Shown in pieces: positions 45,025 through 54,667 of a DNA stretch of 64,000 nucleotides. The first letter of the stretch is position 1; every line of letters starts with the position of its first letter. This DNA comes from Spirochaetales bacterium (GTDB lineage Bacteria; Spirochaetota; Spirochaetia; DSM-2461), in NCBI GenBank assembly GCA_003247135.1, contig QKAW01000001.1, forward strand, positions 1-64,000, in the 5' to 3' direction. The position numbers were made by a program, and so were the translations under genes. The notes under the pieces were generated by a model that saw only the letters and a list, made by a program, of their open reading frames with translations, had not been told where the DNA came from and made no database searches.

Positions 45025-46204
45025 TATTTCCTCTTAATCCCTTTGGAGTTAAAATTTTTATTAAATATGTAAGGCTTTTATCAAAGATTAATACAAGCAA
45101 TACAATAGGTATTACACCTAAAAGTATTAAATCCGGTGCAATCTGTTCTAGTCCTCTAAAAACAAAAAAACCCAGGCCTCCAGCACCAATCAGTGCAGCT
45201 ATGGCAGTATTACCAAGAGTCTGTATTATCGCGATCTTGAATCCTGTAAAAATAATTGGTAAAGCTAATGGTAACTGGATAGATTTAAAACGCTGTAAGG
45301 AATTCATCCCCATTCCCCGGCCGGATTCCAGAACAGAAAAAGAGACGTTGCCTAAACCAACATAACAGTTTCTAACAATTGGCAGTAATGCATAAAGGGT
45401 TAAAGCGATTAGTGCCGGAGTCTCACCTATTCCTTTTAATCCCATACTTTTAAGCACAGGAAATTTATTGGAAATATAGGATAATGGTGCTATTAGTAAT
45501 CCGAAAAGTGCCAATGAAGGAATAGTCTGTAGAGTGTTAATAAACCCAAAAATATAAGGATTAAGAATCCTGTTTTTCCAGGCAATAACTCCCATGGGAA
45601 TCCCAAATAAGATTGCAAAAAAAACAGATTTAAAAGTAATATTCAAATGTATTATCAATTCCTTTACAAATCTTCCCCGCTCTTTAACAAACTCCAGGAC
45701 AATTCCTAGTCTATCCCCGCTAATTGCAATAAAAAGAATAATAATCAGAAAAAGAAAAAAATATGGAATAAATCTAAGTTGTGTTTTTTTACCTTTCAAA
45801 ATCTGGACAGAACCTATTGTCATAAAATAACCGGCTAAAAGATTGAGATAAAAACCTGACTCCAAAGTTATTATTGACTTATTTTGCAGACCATTACTAA
45901 CCTCATCTACTATTAACCATAATAGAGCAACTATACCTAGACCTATAAATTGTCTGATAATTAATAACCCTCTGTTTTCCCGAATATTTTTAAAGATTAG
46001 AGGTGTTGATGTAGCTATTAGTAAAAGAATAATTACACAATAAAGAAGAAGAATTACACCACTAAAAGAGTTCAGTTTTACAACTTCACCTAGATCAATC
46101 CTGTTTTTTTTTATATTTATAAATGGTAAAAACAGAGCTGAAACAGTTAAAGCCAGGGCTAAAACTGTTCCACTATGATATTTTGTTTTTTCTTGTAAAT
46201 ACAT
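45017..46204 (-). CDS. Osmoprotectant ABC transporter permease with long N-terminal TM extension (395 aa)
   Basis: The last 220 residues are the usual permease unit: NTLQTIPSLALFGLLIAPLS and GRGMGMNSLQRFKSIQLPLALPIIFTGFKIAIIQTLGNTAIAALIGAGGLG. The first ~170 residues add four or five extra TM helices not found in the short OpuCB/OpuCD subunits, as in some YehW/OsmY-like or OsmW-type permeases. Two different permeases in the operon imply a heterodimeric channel. It is 3 bp downstream of the binding-protein gene. Confidence 0.9.
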   Translation of the reverse strand: MYLQEKTKYHSGTVLALALTVSALFLPFINIKKNRIDLGEVVKLNSFSGVILLLYCVIILLLIATSTPLIFKNIRENRGLLIIRQFIGLGIVALLWLIVDEVSNGLQNKSIITLESGFYLNLLAGYFMTIGSVQILKGKKTQLRFIPYFFLFLIIILFIAISGDRLGIVLEFVKERGRFVKELIIHLNITFKSVFFAILFGIPMGVIAWKNRILNPYIFGFINTLQTIPSLALFGLLIAPLSYISNKFPVLKSMGLKGIGETPALIALTLYALLPIVRNCYVGLGNVSFSVLESGRGMGMNSLQRFKSIQLPLALPIIFTGFKIAIIQTLGNTAIAALIGAGGLGFFVFRGLEQIAPDLILLGVIPIVLLVLIFDKSLTYLIKILTPKGLRGNND

Positions 46205-46207
46205 AAA

Positions 46208-47143
46208 TTACTTAATAAAACCTTTTTCTTTCAGATAGCTAACTGCAACATCTGATGAACTCTCTCCATCTACTGAGATTCTACCATTCAAGGTTTGTAG
46301 GGTAACAAGATTAAGGGAAGAAAAAACCGGTTCCAGTATTTTCTTAATTTCAGGGTATTTATTAAGAATTTCCTCTCTAACAAGGGCTGCTGGTTCATAT
46401 ACAGGCTGAATACCCTTTGTATCTTCAAGTACAATTAGACCAAGAGCCGCAAGTTGTCCATCTGTTCCGTAAGCCATTGCAGCATTAACACCATCTGTTC
46501 CTCTGGCTGCTGCCTGCTCTGTCTGGGCTGTATTTCCACCTGCAAGAACAAGGAGATTCTCATTTGAGAGTTTAAAACCATAAGCTTTTTCAAAAGATGG
46601 AAGAGCTGCAGGACTACTTACAAACTCTTCAGAACAAGCTATTTTAAACTCCCCACCATTTCCAAGATATTTTGCCAAATCATTTAAAGTTTTTAAACTG
46701 TTACTATCGGAAAGTTTTTTTGTTACAGAAATTGCCCAAGTATTATTTGCAGGTGCAGGCTTTAACCAGACAATTCTGTTTTTGTCATAATCCAGTTTTT
46801 TTACAGCATCATAAGCAGTGGAGGATTTTTTCCAGGTATCTTCACTATAATCTGACTCTAAAAAGAATGCTCCATTCCCTGTATAATCCGGATAGATGTC
46901 AGTTTCTCCATTTATTATAGCTTCCCTGTTTATTTTAGTTGCTCCAAGTGAGGTATTATCCACCACTTCAAACTTGTTATACTCAAGAACTTTAACAATC
47001 ATTTGGCCCAATAAGCCACCTTCTGTATCAATTTTAGAAGCAACAACTATAGGTCCTTTTTTTACACTGTCATTAGTTTTCTGACATGAAAAAGCTAAAA
47101 AAATTAAAAATAAAATATAAACTGCTTTAATAATTCTTTTCAT
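46208..47143 (-). CDS. Osmoprotectant-binding lipoprotein, OpuCC/OsmX type (311 aa)
   Basis: Lipobox LAFSC at about residue 20 anchors it in a membrane. The QAT-family fold is clear: VVASKIDTEGGLLGQMIVKVLE, NREAIINGETDIYPDYTGNGAFF, and MAYGTDGQLAALGLIVLEDTKGIQPVYEPAALV. It captures glycine betaine, choline or a related solute and delivers it to the two permeases. First gene of the operon, with a consensus promoter carrying an operator-like palindrome. Confidence 0.93.
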   Translation of the reverse strand: MKRIIKAVYILFLIFLAFSCQKTNDSVKKGPIVVASKIDTEGGLLGQMIVKVLEYNKFEVVDNTSLGATKINREAIINGETDIYPDYTGNGAFFLESDYSEDTWKKSSTAYDAVKKLDYDKNRIVWLKPAPANNTWAISVTKKLSDSNSLKTLNDLAKYLGNGGEFKIACSEEFVSSPAALPSFEKAYGFKLSNENLLVLAGGNTAQTEQAAARGTDGVNAAMAYGTDGQLAALGLIVLEDTKGIQPVYEPAALVREEILNKYPEIKKILEPVFSSLNLVTLQTLNGRISVDGESSSDVAVSYLKEKGFIK

Positions 47144-47162
47144 TTATAAACTCCTTTTGCTT

Positions 47163-47191
47163 ATTATAGTAAATATTACTAATAATTACAA
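47163..47191 (-). promoter_or_regulatory. Promoter of the osmoprotectant operon with TAGTAA-N3-TTACTA operator
   Basis: Minus-strand TTGTAA (47191-47186), 17 bp, TATAAT (47168-47163). The 15-bp palindrome TAGTAA-ATA-TTACTA (47167-47181) fills most of the spacer and touches the -10, an ideal repressor position. The same palindrome with a different centre lies at 48931-48945. Confidence 0.75.
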
Positions 47192-47207
47192 ATGGTTTTA
47201 CATAAAA

Positions 47208-48863
47208 CTATTTATTCTCCTTTTCCCTTATCTCCACTCTTCTTATTTTTCCACTAATAGTTTTGGGAAGTTTTTCCACAAATTCTATAACTCTCGGGTA
47301 TTTATATGGAGCAGTAACAGATTTTACATGTTCTTGTATCTCCTGTTTTAGTTTCTCAAAACCGGAGGAAAATCCCTTGGCAAGAACAATTGTTGCTTTA
47401 ACCAACTGCCCTCTTAAATCATCGGGAACTCCTGTAACTGCACATTCAACTACAGCAGGGTGACTCATTAAAGCACTCTCTACTTCAAAAGGACCTATTC
47501 TATACCCGGAACTTTTTATAATATCATCCGAACGCCCTACAAACCAGTAATATCCATCCTGATCAACATAAGCTGTATCCCCAGTTAAATAATGTTTATC
47601 ATTCCAAACTGCCTTTGTCTGTTCAAGGTTTCTGTAATAACCTGTAAACATTCCAACGGGTCTTGATAAATCTGTTCTAAGGGCTATTTGACCAACCTCT
47701 CCCTCCGGGCAGATATTTCCATCTTTATCAAGTATTTCTATTATATATCCTGGTGCTGCTTTTCCCATTGAACCTGGTTTTGGTTCCATTCCAGGAAAAT
47801 TTCCAATTGTGACTGTTAACTCTGTCTGACCATAAGCCTCCATTAGTTTTAACCCTGTTAACTCATAAAATGAGTTAAAAACCTTTGGACTTAATGGCTC
47901 TCCAGCTGTAGTGCAGTATTTTAAAGAAGAGAGATCGTAACTTTTAAAATCCTCTTTAATCATAAATCTGTAAACTGTTGGTGGTGCACAGAAGGTAGTG
48001 ACTCTATGTCTGCTGATAACTTTAAGCATCTCTACCGGATCAAACCTGTCATAATCATAAACCATTACGGCGCTCCCACAGATCCACTGTCCATAAATTT
48101 TACCCCAAACAGCCTTTGCCCAGCCAGTATCTGCAACTGTTAAGTGTAATCCATCATCCTCAACATTGTGCCAATATTTTGCGGTAACTATATGCCCTAA
48201 AGGATAATCAAAATTATGTGTTACCATTTTAGGATTTCCTGTAGTCCCGGATGTAAAATATAGAAGTGAAATATCTTCTTTACTTAAACTCATAACCTCT
48301 GGTGATGGAGTAAATGTTTCAGAAATATTTAGTAATTCCCTATCAAAATCTACCCAACCCTCTCTGGAACCGCCAACAACGACCTTTTTTTCAAGAAATT
48401 CAGACTTTTTATGGGCGAGATCAATACTGTCCATAATCCCACTGTCATTAACTGTTACTATCATTTTAATATCTGCAGCATTATTTCTATATATATAATC
48501 CTTCTCAGTAAGAAGATGTGTTGCAGGGATTGCAATAGCTCCAAGTTTATGTAGGGCAAGCAGACAGAACCAGAATTCGTATCTTCTTTTTAATACAAGC
48601 ATTACAGCATCACCTTTCTCTACTCCCTGGCTTTTAAAAAGATTAGCACACTTATCGCTATAGTATTTAATCTCTGAAAAGGTAAATTCTCTCTCCTCTC
48701 CCTCTTCATTACACCAGACAATTGCTCTCTTCCCCGGGTTCAGTTCTGCCCACTTATCTGCAATATCAAAGGCAAAATTGAAATTATCACCAAAATCAAG
48801 TTTAAAATCAGAATAAAGTCTGGTGTAATCTTTATATATATCATTTGTATAATTTTTTATCAT
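47208..48863 (-). CDS. AMP-forming acyl-CoA synthetase (551 aa)
   Basis: ANL superfamily ligase: [17 protein letters not shown] (P-loop-like A3), YGQTELT (A5), [39 protein letters not shown] (A7-A8 hinge) and [10 protein letters not shown] with the catalytic C-terminal Lys (A10). It activates a carboxylic acid with ATP and joins it to CoA; close relatives are acetyl/propionyl- to medium-chain acyl-CoA synthetases. It is transcribed as a single gene, divergent from a nitroreductase, with a shared palindrome between them. Confidence 0.9.
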   Translation of the reverse strand: MIKNYTNDIYKDYTRLYSDFKLDFGDNFNFAFDIADKWAELNPGKRAIVWCNEEGEEREFTFSEIKYYSDKCANLFKSQGVEKGDAVMLVLKRRYEFWFCLLALHKLGAIAIPATHLLTEKDYIYRNNAADIKMIVTVNDSGIMDSIDLAHKKSEFLEKKVVVGGSREGWVDFDRELLNISETFTPSPEVMSLSKEDISLLYFTSGTTGNPKMVTHNFDYPLGHIVTAKYWHNVEDDGLHLTVADTGWAKAVWGKIYGQWICGSAVMVYDYDRFDPVEMLKVISRHRVTTFCAPPTVYRFMIKEDFKSYDLSSLKYCTTAGEPLSPKVFNSFYELTGLKLMEAYGQTELTVTIGNFPGMEPKPGSMGKAAPGYIIEILDKDGNICPEGEVGQIALRTDLSRPVGMFTGYYRNLEQTKAVWNDKHYLTGDTAYVDQDGYYWFVGRSDDIIKSSGYRIGPFEVESALMSHPAVVECAVTGVPDDLRGQLVKATIVLAKGFSSGFEKLKQEIQEHVKSVTAPYKYPRVIEFVEKLPKTISGKIRRVEIREKENK

Positions 48864-48901
48864 ATTAACTCCTTTTATTATTATGACATATTATTTAATA
48901 G

Positions 48902-48945
48902 CGTCAATAACAAAAAAAATATAATTTTAGTAGTAATTATTACTA
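48902..48945. promoter_or_regulatory. Divergent promoter region with TAGTAA-N3-TTACTA operator
   Basis: For the leftward acyl-CoA synthetase, TTGACG (48907-48902) is followed by 17 bp and ATAATA. The perfect 15-bp palindrome TAGTAA-TTA-TTACTA is at 48931-48945, between this promoter and the rightward nitroreductase start at 48981. The half-sites equal those at 47167-47181, so one regulator may control both this region and the osmoprotectant operon. Confidence 0.65.
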
Positions 48946-48980
48946 ATAAGTGTTATCTTCTAATTAAAAGGATATATAAA

Positions 48981-49613
48981 ATGGAACTAATTAATAGCTT
49001 GAACTGGCGATACGCAACTAAAGAGATGAATGAAAATATTGTACCTCAGGAAAAAATTGATCGAATTATTGATGCTGCAATTTTGGCCCCAACGTCAAGT
49101 GGTTTGCAACCCTTTGAAATTCTTGTAATAAAAAACAGTGATTTAAAAGAGAAAATTAAAAAGGTAGCATGGAATCAATCAGTAATTACTCAATGCTCCC
49201 ACCTACTTGTATTTGCTGCATGGGATACCTATACAGAAGAGAGGATTAACAGAGTATTTGATTTAACTAATGAGGTAAGAGGTCAGAAATTTGAGGGATA
49301 CGAGAACTACAGGCAGATGCTTCTAAATTCATATCCCAAAAGAGATAGTGAGGTAAATTACAACCATGCATCCAAACAGGCATATATTGCCTTTGCCCAT
49401 GCAATTATAGCAGCAGCCTTGGAAAAGGTTGATAGTACTCCTATTGAAGGGTTTGACCCAAAAGCTTTAGATAAAATTCTGGAACTGGATAAAAAAGGAT
49501 TAAGAAGCTGCGTAATACTAACCCTCGGTTATAGAAATGAGGACAAAGATTGGCTTGTAAAGCAGAAAAAAGTAAGAAAACCCAAAAATGAAATAGTAAC
49601 TGTCTACGAATAA
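48981..49613 (+). CDS. NAD(P)H-dependent nitroreductase, NfsB-type (210 aa)
   Basis: Flavin-dependent oxidoreductase: INSLNWRYATKEMNE near the N-terminus, AAILAPTSSGLQPFEILVI (FMN-binding), and the C-terminal DKKGLRSCVILTLGYRNEDKDWLVKQKKVRKP. Members reduce nitro compounds and quinones and often serve in redox balance. AAAAGGA precedes the ATG. It lies divergent from the acyl-CoA synthetase gene. Confidence 0.9.
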   Translation: MELINSLNWRYATKEMNENIVPQEKIDRIIDAAILAPTSSGLQPFEILVIKNSDLKEKIKKVAWNQSVITQCSHLLVFAAWDTYTEERINRVFDLTNEVRGQKFEGYENYRQMLLNSYPKRDSEVNYNHASKQAYIAFAHAIIAAALEKVDSTPIEGFDPKALDKILELDKKGLRSCVILTLGYRNEDKDWLVKQKKVRKPKNEIVTVYE

Positions 49614-49614
49614 A

Positions 49615-49740
49615 CTATTTGCTATCTCTATTAAGGTCGCAGCAGTCCAGTTTCCTGTGACCGAAATTTTTCTCATTTGCCTTGGCTAATTTATCCAGAT
49701 ATCTTAGCCATCTTTTTTTGATACCCTTTAAGATTTTCAT
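49615..49740 (-). CDS. LDCC-motif small putative metal-binding protein (41 aa)
   Basis: A short gene in the gap after the nitroreductase. ATG 49740 is preceded by AAGGAG with good spacing. The peptide begins MKILKGIKKRWLRYLDKLAK and continues with NEKNFGHRKLDCCDLNRDSK, matching the pattern of the small LDCC-motif proteins found in many Firmicutes and other anaerobes, with two adjacent cysteines as likely metal ligands. It converges on the nitroreductase gene. The function is unknown. Confidence 0.8.
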   Translation of the reverse strand: MKILKGIKKRWLRYLDKLAKANEKNFGHRKLDCCDLNRDSK

Positions 49741-49824
49741 TTAATTGCTCCTTTATATTAATTATACACTAAATTCATACTTTGTTCACATTAGGGGGTA
49801 ATAATTTAGTTAAAGGAGATTACT

Positions 49825-50049
49825 ATGTATTGGGTGCACGGTTTAAATTATGGTTTAGGAGGTATTATGGGTCTTATTATAATTGTACTTTTAGTAGCGG
49901 TAATAATAATTTTTCTACGAAGAAACTCTTTTACAAATTATAGTAACAGAGATAACAAAGATGAGGCTATTGAAATTATTAAAAAAAGATATGCTAAGGG
50001 TGAGATTACAAAAGAGGAGTTCGATAAAATTAAAGCTGATTTAAGCTAG
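49825..50049 (+). CDS. Small membrane protein with SHOCT domain (74 aa)
   Basis: One TM helix at about residues 13-32 (GLIIIVLLVAVIIIFL), then a short linker and the C-terminal SHOCT motif AIEIIKKRYAKGEITKEEFDKIKADL. SHOCT modules are short helical hairpins, often oligomerising, with no catalysis. A strong AAAGGAG precedes the ATG. Its stop overlaps the converging SelO gene by 4 bp. Confidence 0.92.
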   Translation: MYWVHGLNYGLGGIMGLIIIVLLVAVIIIFLRRNSFTNYSNRDNKDEAIEIIKKRYAKGEITKEEFDKIKADLS

Positions 50050-51431
50050 GTTCCGCAAAACGTTCTATAACTCTTATCAATTACATCAGGGGGCAGTGTG
50101 TAGGAATCTGTTCTATCTTTGTATGGTTCTTCCAAGACTTTAAGAAAGTCATTAAAAGGGTCATAATTCCCTTTATATGCTGCCTCTTTTAAAACTTCCT
50201 CAACTATGTGGTTTCTGGGAATTACTGCTGGGTTTGTTTTTTTGATAAGTTCAAAATCCGGGTTTAGCTTCAACCAACTCTCTTTGATGTTCTCATCTAT
50301 ATTTTCTGCTCTGTTTTCTGCCAGTGTTCTAAAAAACTGAGTATAATCCAACTCTTTACTCTCAAGTTCTTTTAATAAATTATCAATAATTTGGTAATTT
50401 TGTTCTGTTATTTGGGAAAGCCCAAGTTTATTTCCCATCATCTTATACCAACGTTTTGTAAAAATGGAGTCATAAGTATTTATTACACCATTTAATAGTT
50501 CAAGGGCTTTATCTGTATCAGGATTAATTAAAACTATTAAAGTTTCTGCAAACCGAGCTATATTCCACTTACCTATGCTTCGCTGATTCATAAAAGAGTA
50601 ACGCCCATATCTGTCAATTGAACTAAAGACAGTATCCGGATTGTAGTTATTCATAAAAGCACAAGGTCCATAATCTATTGTCTCCCCGGATATTGAGACA
50701 TTATCGGTATTCATAACTCCATGAATAAACCCAACTCTCATCCAGTTTATTATAAGATTAATCTGGGTATCCATAACTCTGGTAAAAAATTCCAGATATT
50801 TGTTTAAGTGATTATTAAGTTCAGGGTAGTGTCTGTCAATTGTATAGTCAGCAAATTTTTTTAGCAGTAATCTATCACCCTGCATTGCAACATATTGAAA
50901 AGTACCAACTCTAATGTGGCTTGATGCTACCCGGGTTAAAACCGCCCCTCTATTTGGCTGCTCTCTGTAAACAGTCTCACCAGTTTCTACAACAGCTAGA
51001 CTTTTTGTCGTTGGGATTCCAAGTTTTTCCATTGCAAAACTTATTAAATACTCCCTAAGCATTGAGTAAAGTGTTGCTTTACCATCACCATTTCTGGAAT
51101 AGGGTGTGCGCCCTGATCCTTTAAGTGCTATATCAAACCTTAACTTATCTTTTGTTACATGCTCACCTAAAAGTACTGCTCTACCATCGCCAAGAACATT
51201 TAGTTGTCCAAACTGGTGACCTGCATAAGCCTGGGCAATTGGAGTTGAGCCTTCCGGTATTCTGTTACCACTTAAAAACTCTGTAAAGTCTCTATCTGCT
51301 ATTCCCAACTCCTTGGCTAAATTGCTATAAAAAACAACTAACTTTGGAGAGGGCACACTATCAGGGGTTATCTGTGTAAACAATCTATCATCAATATATG
51401 TATAACTGTTATTAAAATTAAAATAGTTCAT
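50046..51431 (-). CDS. selO: Protein adenylyltransferase SelO/YdiU family (461 aa)
   Basis: A pseudokinase-fold enzyme that transfers AMP to protein hydroxyls. Motifs: YAGHQFGQLNVLGDGRAVLLGE, KGSGRTPYSRNGDGKATLYSMLREYLISFAMEKLGIPTTKSLAVVETGE, HGVMNTDNVSISGETIDYGPCAFMN (metal-binding N and D residues). The C-terminus ends in FCGT, the cysteine being the position that is selenocysteine in eukaryotic homologues. Length is close to the family (about 480). Confidence 0.95.
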   Translation of the reverse strand: MNYFNFNNSYTYIDDRLFTQITPDSVPSPKLVVFYSNLAKELGIADRDFTEFLSGNRIPEGSTPIAQAYAGHQFGQLNVLGDGRAVLLGEHVTKDKLRFDIALKGSGRTPYSRNGDGKATLYSMLREYLISFAMEKLGIPTTKSLAVVETGETVYREQPNRGAVLTRVASSHIRVGTFQYVAMQGDRLLLKKFADYTIDRHYPELNNHLNKYLEFFTRVMDTQINLIINWMRVGFIHGVMNTDNVSISGETIDYGPCAFMNNYNPDTVFSSIDRYGRYSFMNQRSIGKWNIARFAETLIVLINPDTDKALELLNGVINTYDSIFTKRWYKMMGNKLGLSQITEQNYQIIDNLLKELESKELDYTQFFRTLAENRAENIDENIKESWLKLNPDFELIKKTNPAVIPRNHIVEEVLKEAAYKGNYDPFNDFLKVLEEPYKDRTDSYTLPPDVIDKSYRTFCGT

Positions 51432-51460
51432 ATATATATTTTAAATGATAAAAGTTATTA

Positions 51461-52987
51461 TTACCATAGTCCGTAATGATTAAAAATACCTAAATCACAC
51501 TGAATATGCTTTTTAAAGAGTTCTACTTTAAAATTATTGCAGATTTCTCGAATCTCTTTTGAATTTTTTACAGCCAGGTTTATTGTCTCTTTTATATCAT
51601 TTTTGTGATTATAGAGCTCCTCTTCCTCTGTATCCAGATAGTAAGTGTAACGGTAGGTCTCGTCGTATAGGGTTATGTTCCTGTTAATCTCCCGGGCACT
51701 GTAACTTGTTACTAAAGGTTTATTGTTTTTACCCGCTTCTGAAAAAATATCAACCCCCTGAATGTAACTATCAGGTTTAATATCTATCATATTTAATATA
51801 GTTGGTAGAACATCGGCATTACTCATAGGCGTATTAATTACACTTGGTAGAGATATCCCTTTTGCAGGTTTTAAAATAAAAGGGATATGTAAAAGGTTAT
51901 TAAATGCAAGATCTGTTTTACAGATCATATCCAAATCCCCAAGAAAGTCTCCATGATCTGATGTGTATATTATAATACTGTCGTCATATTTATCCAGCTC
52001 TTTTAACTTGTCAGTTATCTGACCAACTGCATTATCTATCATGTGTATTGATGCTGTTGTATATTTGTAGGCAAGTTCCAGTGACTCTGTATCGGTTTTA
52101 AAATTTTCTATTGCTTCCTTCACAGCAATAGGTTTGTCCCCGATTAAATCCTCTTTCCTGGTAAAATCAGGAATAGGAATATTCATAAATTCCTTTGCAA
52201 CTTCTTCTGGCGGAGTAAATGGATGGTGTGGATCAGGAAAACCTACAAACAGAAATAGTGGGTCATTATCACTTTTCTTACTATCAAGATAGTTGCAAGC
52301 CTCATCTGCCAACCACTTTGTATTATGAAGTTTTGCAGGTAGTTTTGATTGATAAATATCGTCTCTGATTGACCCTTCCTTTGTATTTACATCCTCCCCG
52401 GACTCTATTCTAGTAGCTATCTCGGGATAATGTTCCAATAACCACCTGCCGTAATGGCCTCGGTTGTATCCGCATGGACTCTCTCCATGACCAAGAATTA
52501 TCTTTTTGGTTTTAAAACCATAGAATTGAGAATTATCATTTACAGCTTCATCACTTTCCCAGTGACTGTAAGATTCATAGAAATTGTAACTTTTATCTGC
52601 AAGATGCGGTTGTAAGTGGAGTTTCCCAAAGAGTGCGGTGTCGTACCCGTTATCTCCAAGAATATCTGCAATTGTTGGAATCTTCTCTTTTAAATCAACA
52701 CCTAAAAGATTTTTACTTATATAGCTATTCTTGTCATCACAACCATTATCTCTACGCCAAAGAGGAATTCCATTAGACGAAACACCGTGACCCGGGACAT
52801 AGAGCCCTGTCATCAGACTGGCTCTTGATGGCATACAGGATGGATTAGTTGCTAAATGCCTGGTAAAATTACACCCATCTTTTGCTAATGCATCAATATT
52901 TATTGTTCTTGCATACTTGTTTCCGTTACACCCCAGACTGTCGTATCGTTGTTGATCTGTGTGCAGAATAATTATATTTCTCTTCAT
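51461..52987 (-). CDS. Type I sulfatase (508 aa)
   Basis: Alkaline-phosphatase-fold sulfatase. The formylglycine site CMPSR is at C51 (NPSCMPSRASLMTGL); the metal-binding Asp is in ILHTDQQRYD and the later pair in YTSDHGDFLGD. There is no signal peptide, which implies a cytoplasmic enzyme acting on imported sulfated sugars. C-terminal subdomain ends ...IFNHYGLW. Needs a maturation enzyme encoded elsewhere. The substrate is probably a sulfated sugar, matching the agarase in the same window. Confidence 0.92.
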   Translation of the reverse strand: MKRNIIILHTDQQRYDSLGCNGNKYARTINIDALAKDGCNFTRHLATNPSCMPSRASLMTGLYVPGHGVSSNGIPLWRRDNGCDDKNSYISKNLLGVDLKEKIPTIADILGDNGYDTALFGKLHLQPHLADKSYNFYESYSHWESDEAVNDNSQFYGFKTKKIILGHGESPCGYNRGHYGRWLLEHYPEIATRIESGEDVNTKEGSIRDDIYQSKLPAKLHNTKWLADEACNYLDSKKSDNDPLFLFVGFPDPHHPFTPPEEVAKEFMNIPIPDFTRKEDLIGDKPIAVKEAIENFKTDTESLELAYKYTTASIHMIDNAVGQITDKLKELDKYDDSIIIYTSDHGDFLGDLDMICKTDLAFNNLLHIPFILKPAKGISLPSVINTPMSNADVLPTILNMIDIKPDSYIQGVDIFSEAGKNNKPLVTSYSAREINRNITLYDETYRYTYYLDTEEEELYNHKNDIKETINLAVKNSKEIREICNNFKVELFKKHIQCDLGIFNHYGLW

Positions 52988-53070
52988 TGATAAATCCTTT
53001 TAAGCAGATATTATTTATGATAGTTGCAATATTGTTTTTTTTGAATAAGTTTAGTTTTTATTTTCTTAAG

Positions 53071-53105
53071 TAATTAAAGAGTTGTATTTTAAAATTCTTT
53101 AATTA
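53071..53105. promoter_or_regulatory. Inverted repeat before the GGDEF gene
   Basis: TAATTAAAGA (53071-53080) and TCTTTAATTA (53096-53105) are perfect complements separated by 15 bp and end 10 bp before the ATG at 53116. No clear Shine-Dalgarno is present. It could be a protein operator or an mRNA hairpin governing translation. Confidence 0.45.
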
Positions 53106-53115
53106 TAATTAAGTT

Positions 53116-54657
53116 ATGAAGTTGCGCTGGCTATTCTATAAATATTTTATTATCTCTCTTTCTGTATCTTTTATCATAATGTTTTTATTTCTGGATATTT
53201 CTAGATTAAGAGGGCTTAATGAGCTTAAAAAGAGTTCAAAACTGCAGCTTAACAATCAGAAAGAGCAGATTTTATACAATTTTAATTCTATTAAATCAGA
53301 CCTGTTATTTCTTCCTGAACTTAATGAGATGCTTAGGTATAAACGAACAAAAGATCCGGTAGATCTGGCATTAATTAGCAAAGAATTTTTTGAGTTTTCC
53401 AAAAGCAAACAGATTTATGACCAAATAAGGTATATAGATGAAGAAGGCTTAGAAGCTGTAAGGGTTAATTACAATAATGGTAACCCTGTAATTGTCGATA
53501 AAGATCAGCTGCAGAACAAGAAAGACAGATACTACTTTACAGAAACTTCAAAGATCAAAGAAAACAGCATATACATCTCCCCTTTTGACCTAAATATAGA
53601 AAATGGTAAAATTGAGACTCCTTTAAAACCTATGATCAGATTTTCTACTCCGGTTTTTAGTATTGATGGAGAGTTTAAAGGAATTATAATAATTAACTAT
53701 CTTGCACAGCAATTACTTGATACTCTTAAAAATGCCTCAGAAAGTGAGTTAGGAAAATACTCACTAGTTAATTCCAGTAGTTTTTGGTTATTTAATTATA
53801 TGAAACCTGAGCTTGAGTGGGGTTTCCACTTTCCAGAAAAAGCTAACTACAATATGAAAATTATTAATAAAAACCTCTGGCAGGAAATTAATTCATTACC
53901 AGAAAATCAGATAATAACAGATAGCATTATAATGACAAGTCTGGTTATTGATCCATTTGTTGAATCTAATTATATGCCTGTTGAGAAATGGATACTTATA
54001 AGCCAGGTTTTTCTAGAAGATTCTGATATTCTATGGAAAAATATCTTGTTTAACAGACTACCTTTAATTTTTATTCTACTTATTTTTAATGCAATTATGG
54101 CTTTTATTATATCTGAAATTATTACCCAGAAAAAGATATTGACAGCAAAACTGGAACACTCTGCACTTCATGACTCTTTAACTGAATTACCCAACAGGAG
54201 ATTTCTTTGGGACAGGTTAAATTATACATTAGAGCACACGAAAAGATACGACTTTACTTTTGCTGTTTTATATATAGATTTAGACGGTTTTAAAAAAGTT
54301 AATGACTCTCTAGGGCATCAGAGCGGAGATTTACTTCTTAAAACCTGTGCAGAAAGGTTGACCAGAAATGTAAGAGCAACAGACACTGTAGCCAGGGTTG
54401 GTGGAGATGAATTTGTTATTCTTGTTTCCAGAATTGAAACCCCTGAGAATTGTAAATATATTGCAGAGAAGATTTTAACTGCCTTATCAACTCCTATAAA
54501 AATAAATAAAAACGAAGTTACAATAGGTGCAAGTATAGGCATTGCTCTTTATAATAAGGAGAAGAACCAGAGTGCCGAGGATCTTATTTCAATGGCAGAT
54601 TCAGCAATGTACAGAATTAAGGAGAGTGGAAAAAACGGTTATCATTTCGCTAGCTGA
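53116..54657 (+). CDS. Membrane-bound diguanylate cyclase with periplasmic Cache-like sensor (513 aa)
   Basis: TM1 at about residues 10-27, a periplasmic sensor of about 270 residues with a Cache-like pattern (QIRYIDEEGLEAVRVNYNNGNPVIVDKDQLQNKKDRYYFTET), TM2 at about 312-332, then the GGDEF domain (HDSLTELPNRRFLWDRL to SAMYRIKESGKNGYHF). The active site GGDEF (about 429-433) is intact, and RATD ten residues earlier is the inhibitory I-site. It makes cyclic di-GMP in response to an external signal. Confidence 0.93.
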   Translation: MKLRWLFYKYFIISLSVSFIIMFLFLDISRLRGLNELKKSSKLQLNNQKEQILYNFNSIKSDLLFLPELNEMLRYKRTKDPVDLALISKEFFEFSKSKQIYDQIRYIDEEGLEAVRVNYNNGNPVIVDKDQLQNKKDRYYFTETSKIKENSIYISPFDLNIENGKIETPLKPMIRFSTPVFSIDGEFKGIIIINYLAQQLLDTLKNASESELGKYSLVNSSSFWLFNYMKPELEWGFHFPEKANYNMKIINKNLWQEINSLPENQIITDSIIMTSLVIDPFVESNYMPVEKWILISQVFLEDSDILWKNILFNRLPLIFILLIFNAIMAFIISEIITQKKILTAKLEHSALHDSLTELPNRRFLWDRLNYTLEHTKRYDFTFAVLYIDLDGFKKVNDSLGHQSGDLLLKTCAERLTRNVRATDTVARVGGDEFVILVSRIETPENCKYIAEKILTALSTPIKINKNEVTIGASIGIALYNKEKNQSAEDLISMADSAMYRIKESGKNGYHFAS

Positions 54658-54667
54658 ATTTTAAAAA

